From: Sorex araneus
Lineage: Eukaryota > Chordata > Mammalia > Eulipotyphla > Soricidae
Direction of reading: 5' to 3'
Length of the DNA stretch: 64,000 nt
NCBI RefSeq assembly: GCF_027595985.1
Contig: NC_073308.1
Coordinates: 14,662,511 to 14,726,510, forward strand
Shown: positions 11,461 through 22,600 of the stretch, piece after piece
How the letters are laid out: each line of letters starts with the position of its first letter
Position numbering within the stretch: position 1 is the stretch's first letter
Notes under the pieces: model-generated
What the model was told of the DNA's origin: nothing
Databases searched by the model: none
Seen by the model: the letters and a program-made list of their open reading frames with translations, nothing else
Made by a program: the position numbers and the translations under genes

Positions 11461-11969
11461 ATTCGTTTTGGGCCTCACTTGGCAGTGCTCAGGGCTTACT
11501 CCTGGCTCTGCACTTAGTGTTACTCCTGGCAGGGCTCAGGGGACCACATGGGGTACCAGGAATTGAACCTAGGTCAGATATGTGCAAAGCTAACCCACAG
11601 TACTATCACCCCACCCACTGAAAAAAAATTTGGTTTTTGAGCCACTCAGCTATGCTCAGGGCTTACTTCTGGTTCTGTGCTCAGGCATCCCTCTTGGAAA
11701 GGCTCAGGGGACTTTATGGAATGCCAGCAATTGAACCCGGGTCAGCTGCAGGCAAGGCAAGCACCCTCCCCACTGTACTATTGATGCTCCAGCCCTCTTT
11801 CATGATTTTGGGTTTTGGACCACACCCAGCGGTGCTCAGGCCTTACTGGCTTGGGCTCAGGACTTATTCCTGGAGGGCTCAGGGACCATATGTATGCTGG
11901 GAGTTGAACTTGGACCTGCTGTGTGCTAGGCCAGCACCCTGCTTGCTGCACTGTTTCTCACTCAGCCCT
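11461..11969 (-). mobile_element. Three consecutive antisense SOR-like SINEs
   Basis: Copies at about 11461-11613, 11615-11796 and 11803-11969 share one orientation, and each runs from a gttttgggcc- or tttttgagcc-type tail to a ctccagccc- or actcagccc-type head. The level of divergence differs between copies, which suggests serial insertion into A-rich tails rather than duplication. Confidence 0.8.
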
Positions 11970-12839
11970 GTTTCACTTTTTTCAAGGTAGGGCCTGTTCC
12001 AAGCCGGCAGTCCTGGGGGTCCCTGGGACTGGGAGGGGAGTCCTGGGGTGAGTGACAGAATCAGGCCCCATACAGGCCAGATTGGCCGCTGCCCCTCTGG
12101 TATACTCTCCCTGCTGGCTCACAGCTGGACCTGGGGCTGCCCACCCCACCTTCTACTGGGGTGGTGGGGGCCCAGGCAGTGCCAGGAGCCTCAGGACCAC
12201 TCCTAGCATCTATCTGCCCAGCAGCAACCTGGAACTGTCCCAGCGCCTGGCAGTAGGGCAGGAGAGTTCAGTGCAGACTGAAATAATGACACAGAGCTGG
12301 GCGCCCGCTGGGGTGGCAAGGTATGTGAAAAGGGGTGAAGTCAGGTTTTTGTATGTAGGCATGACCCCCATGCCCACCCCCAGCTACTCCCCTACCTGCT
12401 CTTTTCTTTCTTAAAGGAAAATGCCTCCATGAGGAAAGAGCTTTGGGGTAGAGTGGAAGACCCCCTTCCTTCGCCAGGCGTCTTGCGCTCTCTCTCCATC
12501 CATCCCTGGGCTGGGCAGCTGTTAGAGAGGCCAGAGCCTGGCTTGCGTTACGAGGTCCGCGGAGACCGGGCAGAGCCCACTTGTCGGTCTGGGGGGGGGG
12601 GGGGGACGGTAGCACTATTCCAGGAGGACGCGTTGCTCTCCGGCCTCTCTCGGACAGCCCCTGTCCTCCAGCCACCGCCCTGTGGGTACTGGCCCCTCCC
12701 CGCCGGCGAACGCGCGAGCCCGGGGGAAACTCGGGCTGGGGCCCCGGCGCCGGCGCTCCCCCTCGTGGGGTCCCCTCCGGCCGGGCCCCGCAGCCAATCA
12801 GGACCTGGGCCCCGCCCCTCTTTGTTGCGGCGGCCAATG

Positions 12840-12945
12840 GGCGTCTCCGGAGCCTGGGCGGCCGCCGGGCGACTTGTTATATGTCGCCGACTCGCGCTCC
12901 GGGATGGGACAGGGAAGGCGGCGCCGCCGCCTGCGCCCGCGACAG
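12840..12945 (+). other. VASH2: Candidate non-coding first exon of VASH2
   Basis: The sequence downstream of the CCAAT/GC boxes ends in the strong donor gacag|gtgagg at 12946. An acceptor-like ccctgcag at 13274 would place the rest of the 5' UTR (13275-13380) in the exon that carries the ATG. The transcription start is not visible, so the left boundary is a guess. Confidence 0.4.
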
Positions 12946-13103
12946 GTGAGGCGGCCTGGGGCTCCGGGGGGCGGCCTGGAAGCCGGTCAGCGCGCACCCG
13001 TCCCTCCCCGCACGCCGGGGGCTTGTTTGCTCGTGGGGGGCGGGAGGAGCTTGGCTGGAGGACGCTCTGCAGCCTCCTGGCTAACGGGGCTGGGCGGGTG
13101 GGG

Positions 13104-13195
13104 GCGGGGGGCGCTGCTGGGGCGCTGTCCCGGGCGGGGGGCGCTGCTGGAGGCGCCGTCCCGGGCGGGGGGCGCTGCTGGGGGCGCTGTCCCGG
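13104..13195 (+). repeat. GC-rich tandem repeat, three units of about 31 bp
   Basis: Units begin gcggggggcgctgctgg and end gcgctgtcccgg, at about 13104, 13134 and 13165, with a partial fourth at 13196. G-runs of five to six in each unit could form G-quadruplexes. The repeat lies in the proposed 5' UTR intron of VASH2. Confidence 0.85.
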
Positions 13196-13380
13196 GTGGG
13201 GGGCGCTCTCCTGGCGGGGTCGCTCCGCGCGGAGGGCGCCCCGGCCTCGCTCAGCCCGCGCTCCGGCCCTGCAGGCTCGGCCCGTGAGCGCCGCGCCCGC
13301 CGCGCCCCGCGCGTCCCGGCCCCCCGCAGCCCGGGCCATGGAGCAGGCGGCGCCCGCGGGCCGCTGACGCGCCCCGCACC

Positions 13381-13656
13381 ATGACGGGTTCGGCGGCCGA
13401 CACCCACCGCTGCCCCCACGCCAAGGGCGCCAAAGGCACGCGGTCCCGGAGCAGCCACGCGCGGCCCGTGAGCCTGGCCCCCAGCGGGGGCTCCGAGGAG
13501 GAGGACAAAGACGGCGGCACGCTGTTCCACGTGAACAAGGGCGGCTTCCCCATCGACAGCCACACCTGGGAGCGCATGTGGATGCACGTGGCCAGGGTGC
13601 ACCCCCAAGGGGGCGAGATGGTGGGCGCCATCCGCAATGCCGCCTTCCTGGCAAAG
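13381..13656 (+). CDS. VASH2: VASH2 coding exon 1
   Basis: 276 bp, 92 codons, ends gca aag|gtcagt in phase 0. It carries the ATG in context accATGa and encodes the Lys/Arg/Ser-rich N-terminal region, then [19 protein letters not shown], the start of the folded vasohibin core. The coding sequence is GC-rich and lies inside the CpG island, so a 368-codon antisense open frame here is a compositional artefact. Confidence 0.96.
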
Positions 13657-16600
13657 GTCAGTGCCGCTCCTCGGGAACCCCCACCCTGGGTGGGGACACC
13701 GAGGACCTTTCATTTGCTGGGGCCGGTCATGGGCACCCACAGCAGCCCTGGCTTCCCCAGGAGGCTCATCAGAGACCTTAGGAAGAAGGGCAGGGGCTGG
13801 GCAGGGGTGCTGGGTGGTTGTGCCCAGGCTTCTTGGAGCCTCCAGCCAAATTCTGCCTTGCAGGTCACACATCCCCTGCAGTCAAGCAGAGGGGGACTTC
13901 CGGGGCATGGGGCTCCCACTGTTTCTGGAGCCCCCGCTTACCCTGGCCGTGAGGGAATGGGGCATCCCTTCTACACAGGCTGCCCAAGACCTCTGTAAAG
14001 GACAGTAACTGTCACCTCTGAGACCCACAAAGCCTCAGTCTGAGTCTTTCCCACCTGCCTGGTCTCGAAGGGGTTGTGGGGGAGGACCTCAGAGGGGTTA
14101 GTCCCACCCGACAGAAGGGCTGGGCCAGGGAGGACAGACACAGAGCAGGGTCTCTGGAGGAATCACCCCGATTCAAACAGGGTGGGGGCCATAGCACCTG
14201 ACCCCTGGCTGTCCTGGGCTAGTGTCAGCTGTGGCCCCAGCCTCCAGTCCGCTGGCCAGCATCTGGGCCCCTATAGGCCGGAAGCTCTGAGTGCCCCAGC
14301 GACCAAGTGAATCTGGAAGCTTCCCCCTGCCCTTGGGTATGGGGGTCATTCCTGTGCTGGCCTGCCATGTCTAAGCCTTCAGGCCCCTTGCTGAGTTCTT
14401 CTTGGGCCTGACCTGGCCTGCAGCTTCCAGAATCTCCCTGGAACAAAGGAGATGTGCTCCATCTCATGGAGCTGACGGAGGAGCTGTGCAGCAGAAGGGG
14501 AGCTGGCCTTGCGCACAGCCGACCCGGGTTCATCCCTCACATCTCATATGGTCCCCTAAGTCTACCAGGAGTCATCCCCGAGCTCAGTGTCAGGGCTCAC
14601 CCTTAAGTATAGCCCTTTGTGACCCCAAAACAAAAATAAGTAAAGGGAAGGTGGCACCATGTACCCTAGAGGCGAGGTGGCCCCAGGGCTGACTGTCCCT
14701 GGTCACCTGACCCCCTGCTTCAGCCCCTTGGCACTCACCCTGATTCTGTGGCTGCCCCCAAGCCTGTGGGGAGGGTCCCCTGCTCACTGGGATTTCGGGG
14801 ATGTCAGTGGAAGTGCCACCCAGGGAGTGGGGGGCCAGTCTTGGTTTCTGTTTGGGGATTGCCTCTTGGATGACTGCGAACATCTTCATCCCCCGGGAAT
14901 TAGTTCACATCCAGTGGTCCTGCCTGTCTGCCTGAGGGTGTGAGGCCAGTACAGAGGTTGTGCGGGCAGGACCTGCACCCTCCCCCTTCCTGGCCAGCTC
15001 CCTGCCCCTGCAGAACCTCCCTGCCATCTGTGTCAGGCCACGCTCACGGGTTCCTGGGTGCCTGCCTTGCAGGAAACCCGTCCTGTGCCCATGGAGGGGG
15101 TCCTGAGCTGCTTGTCTGTGTTGCGAGAAGCTCTGGGCTCTTTGGAGCACTGGGTATTCTGGTGCACTTGTCAGGACGCGAAGGCAAAGGGGCCAGGACA
15201 AAGGACAAAACTGCCACCCACTTGCCCATCCCCGCTGCTCCCTGGCCACCTGCTGCTCATGCACACGGTGCCAGGCCCCAGGCAGGACACACATGTGTTC
15301 TTGTCTCCTCACAAGTGACTCTTTGGCTCTTGGTGCCAGACTCCTGCCGCTGATTGCCTCCCAGACAGCGCCACCTGTGCACCTGCCCCAGGGCCTGCCC
15401 CGTGGCAGTGCCTGCACATACTAGGTGGGGTGGCCTCCCACGGTCTGCCGTGCTGGGGGCCGACTGCAGGCAGCAGGAGGACCGGTCCCGAGAACTGAGG
15501 CTGGAGTTTGGGAAAACAGGAAAGTTGCAGGTGGCGGAGTCAGGGCCCCCATGAGGGAAGGAAGATAAGGACTTCAGTGGGCACTGCGTCGGGGCCCAGG
15601 AGCCTGGGGTCACCCAGTGACACTTGTGGCACAGGCCCAGAGGCCCCTCAGAGCTCCGCTCGCTGGTGCTGGGGGCCTGGAAGTGCAGGCGCGGAACTCA
15701 GGGTCTGCTCAGCCACTGCGCCCTGTCCCGCCCGGCCTTTCTGTGGACAGCGAAACTAGGGGTGCTGGGTTCCTGTGGGAAAAGGAGGGTTGGAGTTCTC
15801 TGCTCACGTGCCTCAGGTTTCATTCCATCAGCCCCTTCCTGCTGCTCTGCCATGATTGTCACCTTGTCATTGCTGGTGTCACTCTCATTGTCCTACTTGT
15901 CACTGACACTGGTGCTCAGACCCACCTGTGACTCCTAGGGCCTGGGGCACCAGCAGCCTTGGGGCAGGGGGTTCTTTCGGCCATACCAGACACCAGGGGC
16001 CAGCGGCTGGGTGGCCTCCCGCTCGAGCCCCCAGCCCTCCCCCCCCATGCCTCCAGGCCGGGGGCAGGAATGTGGGTGCAGCCCTGCAGCTGTCTTCATG
16101 AGCCTCCGAGCGCCAGCTGTCCCCACCCCACCCTCGTCTGGCTCCTGTGAGCTCTATTTTTTTTTTTTTTTTGCTTTTTTTAGGTCACACTTGGCAATGC
16201 ACAGGGGTTACTCCTGGCTCATGCACTCAGGAATTACTCCTGGCGGTGCTCAGGGGACCATATGGGATGCTGGGAATCGAACCCGGGTCGGCCGCGTGCA
16301 AGGCAAATGCCCTACGCGCTGTGCTATTGCTCCAGCCCCCTTCTGTGAGCTCTTGACTCGGGGGCAGGGGGATGGGGGATGATGTGAGGTGGCTCTGGGC
16401 AGGGCTGTGGGGGCGCGTCTGCCTCATCAGCCAGGACTGCCTGAGCTCAGGACTTGGCGGACGCCTCGGCACGACTACCCCCTCGTTCTCCGAAGCCCCT
16501 CCACATTCTGTGTCTGTCACTCTCCCTTTCCTACGGTGGCGACCGTCCTGAACCCAGAGGTCCCACTGTAGTGGCCAGTGTGTGGGGTGCCTGAGCTGAA

Positions 16601-19600
16601 CATGAATTCCCACCTCGCTCTGTCGGGGCCAGGACAAGCTCTTGCCACACATCCACATCCAGGGGTGGGCGGACGAGCACGCGTGAGTGTGACGGGCCTG
16701 CTGACACCGTGCCCGTCGGGACGGAAGCATCAAGGCATGCTTCACGCAGTGCGGTGAGGCAGCCATGGGTGCAGACGCCTCTGCTCAGGAGTCCGGGTCT
16801 GGGAGAGCGAGCAGGAGGCCGGCACAGCCGAGCTGGACACCCCTGCACAGGCCGTACAGCCCCAGCCCCGCCCCTGAGAGAGACGGACACGTGACTTGGG
16901 GTCAGTGATGTGTCACTCGGGGGTGTCTGCATGCAAGGGTGGACGCGACTGGGGGCCTGGTCAGTAGTGGGTGCTGGGGGTGTCTGCCCCACACACTCTG
17001 ACGTTTACAAAGTAACTTTTCCTGGTACTGGATAAGGGAGGCCAGAGGCGAGGCAGGAGAGAAATACCTGTTATCCTTTGATTTTTTGGGGGGGCACAGC
17101 TGGCAGTGGAGCTCAGGGGTTCCTCATGGTGAGGCTCAGGGACAGTTTGTGGGGTTCCACCCAGGGCTGGTCAGAGGCGAGGCAAGTGAGCGCCTGGCCC
17201 CCACACTAGCCCTCTGGCGCCAGCTTCAGGTCTTGGGGTTTTGGTCTCCGTAGGGTCGAACCCCTCCCCAGGCCCAGGTCACGGCCCAGGACGAAGGCCG
17301 CGGGTGCCTGCCCTGGATGGGCACCTCCATTCCCCAGCAGGCTGCCTGGGACAGCACCCAGGGCTGCTTGGGGACACCCTTCCTTCCACCAGCAAGCACC
17401 CAGGTGTCCCTGCCCCTGAGGCTCAGCGCCGGTGCACCCTGCTGCCTCCCACTCCTCAGGCCTGGCCCGGCGGCCTGGCACCTGTCCCCAGCAGCACCCG
17501 AGGCCATTGTGGGGCACAGGCCCTGGACGGGGGCCCGTGCTGGGGCCCCCTAACCCTTCTCTGCCTCTCTCCTGTCCCTCTCGTCTCTCCCACGTCTCTC
17601 CCTCCTCCTCTCCCTCTTCCCTCCTCCCTACCCCCTCCCCCTCTCCCCGGCACCCCAGCCTTCTATCCCGCAGGTCCCTGACTACAGACTGTCCATGAGC
17701 ATTCCCGACTGGCTGCAGGCAGTCCAGGGCTACATGAAGACGCTGCAGTATCCTCGCCCCGCTCCTCCTGCCGCTCCCCCCGGCCATGGCTCCCTGCCTG
17801 CGCCCCCGGCCCCGCCTGACTGCTTGGTGGCCACCCTGAACTCAGCAGCCTGGGGGCAGCACTTTGTCCAGTGTCATCCTTGGCCACCAGTGTGTATGTC
17901 AGTCTGGCAGGAAATGACTTCTGTGCCCCGTCCCCCCCACCGCGTTTGTTCTTATCCGTCCCCTCTCCCCCCATCGCTTGTTTTTCTTCTTTCCAGCTTT
18001 TCTTCTTTTCTTCTTTCCCTTTCACCCACAGCCCCTTCATTCCACCTACTGCCTTTCCCTCAGCCGTCTCTCCTGTCCTCCTGTCCCCCCCACGGCCCAC
18101 TGGCTACCAGATATGTGGCCTTCACGCTGGCCTTCCCGGTCTCGGCCCTGAGCACGGGGAGCTGGTGGCTCGCGGGCCTGGCCCTCGCGAAGGCTGAGAA
18201 GTGCTGCCCTAGACAGCCCGGGGCTCCAGGGCTGCTTCGGCCTGCTCCCAAGGGTGGGTCACAGCTCTCTGCGCGACCACCCTCGGGCTAACGTAGGCTG
18301 AGAAGTGGCGGGTGCCCATGCCCGAGCTCAGGTAGGGCTGGCTTCTGTCATGCTTCCTTACCGGCTGCCACAGATACAACCACACTGGGACCCAGTTCTT
18401 TGAAATTAGGAAGATGAGACCACTGAGCGGGTAAGTAGGGCTTGTCTGGGGGCCTGGGAGCTCGCCCTCCTCCCCTGCCTCCCCTCCAGGGCATCCTCAT
18501 GCTGGAAGGTACTGGAAGGTGCTGGCCTGGAGGGCGGGTGGAGGCCGTGCTCAGAGCTGTGGGGAGGAGTGCCTAAAGTCGCTGTTGGGACCTCCTCCCA
18601 GGCTGTCTATTGAAGACCCTTGTCCTGGGTGTGTATGGGGGGCAACTCTGGCCCTCCCTGCCACCAGCAAGGCTGCAGCTGGGGTGAGGAAGATGGGGCG
18701 GGGCCCAGGGTGCTCCCAAGTGGGTGCTGAGCTGTATCCCCGTCCCGCAGGCTGATGGAGACTGCCCGGGAGATGACCCGCGAGTCCCTGCCCATCAAAT
18801 GCCTGGAGGCCGTCATCCTGGCCATGTATCCGGCGGGATGTTGGGGGTAGTGCCTGCTCCTGGCCAGCAAGGGCTGAGGGCGGGAAGGGCAGGAGGCTCG
18901 CCCCTGGATGGGGACCATGAGGCAGGAACTTGTGTTCCTGGGGAAGGTGTGGGACAAAGGCCAGCTGGGCCACAGTGGGGGTGCCCTGGTGCCCTGCAGG
19001 CACAGCAGATGGAAACTTGATGTTCTGGGGCCCCTGTCCTTGCAGAAGACCCTGTTCCGGGTGGAGGCAGCAGATGGAGGGACTCCCTAGGGGACCAGTG
19101 GCAGGGACAGCTGCTGGCTGGAGCCTCCGGCTTGTTTAGCGCAGGGGGCTCCTGGGGGTTTGCTGGTGGGGCGGAGGGAGGGGCTGGACACAGGCACCCT
19201 GGTGGCTGCTCACGTTAGCACAGATGGGCCTGGGGGTCGCTGCACAGTGGCTGTCTTGGCCTTGTTCTAGTGGCCGGCATCAGCCCCAGGCAGCTGGACA
19301 CTCTGCCATCCTGTGGCCATCCTCCAGGCTGCCCCAGGCGGGGGTGCTAGTTCTCACGCTGTGATACTCGGTGGCCGTGCAGGGCGCATTGCACAGGATA
19401 GGGACACATGCTACTCCCCTGAGGACAGAAGTAGGCATGTTGTGGGCCCCAAGGTGTCCGAAGCTGGTATCCCCTCTGTCTGCCCTCCCCCTACGCTCAG
19501 GGCCAGCGGGGCTGGTAGAGTCTCACTCACGTATTTTTGTTGTTATTGTTTGTTCCTGGGATCCTGCCCAGCGGTGCTCAGGGTGACCCTGAAGGAGCTT

Positions 19601-22600
19601 GAGGACCCCTCTGTGTTGTGGGGTGGGAACTGGGGCAGCCATGGGCAGGTAAGCAGTGGCCTCTGGGTTGCACTCTGAGGGCAGATGGGGTTCCCCTGCC
19701 AGCCGAACACCCCAGCTCCCGGGTGGCCTGGCTGTTGCTCCAGGTGTGTGCAAGAAGGGAGCCTGCCCGTGGGCTTCTCAGAAACAGGCGGCTGAGAGGG
19801 CAGGGGGCCATGCACACCTTCCGGACTGGCCCCAACCCTGAATGGCCCCCCGTCCTTGCTGCTCCCAGCACCCAAGGACCCAGACCGGCCACTGTGCCCT
19901 CAAGGCCTGGCCATCAGACACCCCCCCCACTTCCCCTGGGGGCCTCATTTCGGTGCCTCAACAGTGAGGCCATCTCTCGGTCCCGCAGGTCAACTAGTGG
20001 GATGCTGGACGCAGGGCCCTGGGTGTGGGCATGCGTGTGTCGGGCGGGGGCAGGCACCTCCCCCCAGAGACCCACGGGAGAACCGGAGGCACCAGCGCCT
20101 CACTGTCACTGTTCTAGCGGCCACGGGACAGATGCAGTGTGCCCTGGGGCTGGGGGTGGCGTCCCTGCTCAGCAGGTGACCTTCCTGGGTGCTATGGCAG
20201 GGCAGGTGTGCTCAGAGTTGCAGGTGGTGAATCCCACACCTCCAGGGGCTGCCTGCCGGGCCCCAGGCACGGCCCCACGTCTCTGGGCCCTTCCTTGACT
20301 CCGCCCGCCGAGATACCTGACCAACGGCCAGCCCAGCGTGGAGCGCTTCCCCATCAGTTTCAAGACCTACTTCTCAGGGAGCCACTTCCACCACGTGGTG
20401 CTGGGCATTTACTGCAACGGCCGCTACGGCTCGCTGGGCATGAGCCGCAGGGCCGAGCTGATGGACAAGCCGCTGGCCTTCCGCACGCTCAGTGACCTGG
20501 TGTTCGACTTCGAGGACTCCTACCGGAAGTACCTGCACACGGTGAAGAAGGTGAAGGTCGGCCTGTACGTGCCGCACGAGCCGCACAGCTTCCAGCCCAT
20601 CGAGTGGAAGCAGCTGGTGCTCAACGTGCCCAAGATGCTGCGCGCCGACCTGCGCAAGGAGCTGGAGCGGCATGCGCGGGACATGCGCATGAAGGTGCGC
20701 TGGGTGGTGGGGGAGGGGAGGTGCGCGCAGGGGTGGCCCGGGACACGCGGGGAGAGGTGTGTGCAGGAGTGGGGAGCACAGGACACGGACACGCGGAGGA
20801 AGGTGCGCGCAGGGGTGGGGTTTGGGACTCGCGGGGGGAGGTGCGTGCGGGGATGGGCATGGGACTCGCGGGGGGGGGGGAAGGTGCATGCGGGGGGGAG
20901 GTGCGTGTGGGGGTGGGGGCGCAGGACGGAGGAAGGTGCGGGTGGGGGCGCCGGAGCTCATGAAGGTGTGGGGCAGGTGTGCAGGGCATGCAGATGAAGG
21001 TGTGGTTGTGGGGGTCATAGTGAGATGGGGGGGCTACGGTGAGGGGTGGGGTATGGTGGACACTGTGGGCCCCTGTTGGTCTCCCTGTCCTGGTTCCACT
21101 TTGTGTTGTGCTCAGAAGTGAAGGCAGGTCCCCCTGCCGTCTTACCTGGTAAAAAGGAGGCCAGGATGGAGAGACTGGACAGGTGAAAGGGCACTGACCT
21201 TGCATACGGCTGACGGGGTGCAAGCTGGCATTGATTGCTTAGGTCCCCTGAGCACTGCTAGGAGTGACACTTGTGTGCAGAGCCGGGAGTAAGCCCTGAG
21301 CACCACCAGATGTAGCCTCCCCACTGCCCCACTTAAATAAGGGCTGGGGAGAGAACTGTGTGTGAAGGGGTGAGGTGCTTGCCTCGCATGTGGCCGACCC
21401 CTGTCTGGTGTACAGCATCAGACACTGGCGCCCACCTTGGGTGGGTAGGGGTGCCGAGACACTCTTGAGAACAGTCAGGAGGAACCCCACCCCTCAGTCT
21501 GGCCCTGGGGCCAGGCATCCACACCTTTCGTAAGAACCCCGCAGCACATAGGCCCACCCAGCCCGCTTAGCTCGGCTGCAGGCTCCCCCTTGCTCTGCCC
21601 TACCCCAAGGGTTGTGGCTCCATCTCTGAGCCTTGTAGAGACCGGAGAGGAATCCATGCTTGCACTGGGGGCCTTGGGGTCTGCCGCACCTGGAGTGGAG
21701 GTGAGAAGAGCCAGCTGCTCCTGGAGGAGGGTCGGCTCCCACAGAAACGGGGGCACGTTGGCATCGCAGGACCCTTGGGCGAGGGGTTCCCCAGCCTCCT
21801 GCCTCTGTAGCAGCTCCCAGGTCCCCAACTCTGTGCATCTTCCAGCAGGCCAGGCTGGGGAGCCTGGTGGGGGGCGGGTGCTGTGGGTGCTCCATGGGGC
21901 TGACCGTCTGCTTCTCTTACAGATCCTAAAGCCCGCGAGCACCCAGTCTCTGAGCCAAGTGAGAGTCCGGGGCAAGTCCCTCTCCCCCCGGAGGGGGCAG
22001 GGCAGCCCCACACGCAGGCCTGGCCGGAGAGACAAGTCGTGAGTACCAGGGGCTCGGGAGCTGGGCCGGCGGGCCCTGTCTGGGCACTTCTGAGTCCAGC
22101 TGCTTGTCCGTCCTCTGAGAACACATGCTTGCATGGCCTTGTCCCTGGGAAGGCCGGGCTGTGTCCCCGGAAGGCCAGGCTGGAATACCCCCCAGCTTTC
22201 TTAGTTCTGGAAGCTGGGGACAGGGGTCCCTTGTGGCAGGTCTCTAAGGTTGGGTTTTTGTGATTTCATGGACACAACATCCAGCCTGGTGAGTGATTTC
22301 TTAGTATGGGGTCTGTGTCCTGTGGGACTCATGATTCAGGTGCCACAGCTGTGAGACTCTACCTCAGGGTGTGAGAGGCCCACGTGGGACTCAGGGGCTC
22401 CCTCAATCCTTCCCTCCCTCCCTCCCCCAGGAACCCTGGAACCTGGGTCCGAGTGACTTTTGCTCCCTTGCTTATTTGGACCAGGAGGGATTCGGAGTCG
22501 TCAATCCATCTAGAATAACCCCTGGTCTGACAAGAGAGGGGTTGCAGCAAATGTAACTGCAGCAGAATCATCTGTTGCTGTGTTTGAAAATACTCCATGT

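Larger units (their letters stand above)
4466..12540. other. FLVCR1-VASH2 intergenic region
   Basis: I recognise no gene here. The longest open frames (140-180 codons) have no family resemblance, lie in GC-rich sequence, and often overlap SINEs. The region holds at least ten SOR-like SINEs, a minisatellite (7735-8110), CA-rich sequence (9510-9930) and poly-C runs. Confidence 0.6.
12560..13660. promoter_or_regulatory. VASH2: VASH2 CpG-island promoter
   Basis: A CpG-dense interval ends in the first coding exon of VASH2. CCAAT boxes at 12794-12798 and 12834-12838 flank a GC box (ccccgcccc, about 12810-12818), a typical NF-Y/Sp1 arrangement. About 110 bp further on, a gcgacag|gtgagg donor at 12946 could end a non-coding first exon. 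An acceptor (cctgcag at 13268-13274) lies 106 bp before the ATG. Poly-G, and GC-rich tandem repeats at 13104-13195, are also present. Confidence 0.75.
13657..17658 (+). other. VASH2: VASH2 intron 1 (of the coding exons)
   Basis: No coding exon recognised. It contains sense SINE 14478-14645, a young antisense SINE at 16156-16340, an antisense fragment near 17078-17205 and a CT-rich tract at 17560-17655 that forms the polypyrimidine region before exon 2. Confidence 0.7.

Noticed and set aside
12429-13367. 312-codon plus-strand and 368-codon minus-strand open frames in the VASH2 CpG island
   Set aside because: Length comes from high GC and few stop codons. The peptides are Ala/Gly/Pro/Arg-rich and low-complexity, and the minus frame merely shadows VASH2 exon 1.
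17671-17673. Alternative acceptor (cag) for VASH2 exon 2
   Set aside because: It is in frame but would delete PSIPQ, which is present in the human protein and encoded here immediately upstream after a better polypyrimidine tract.
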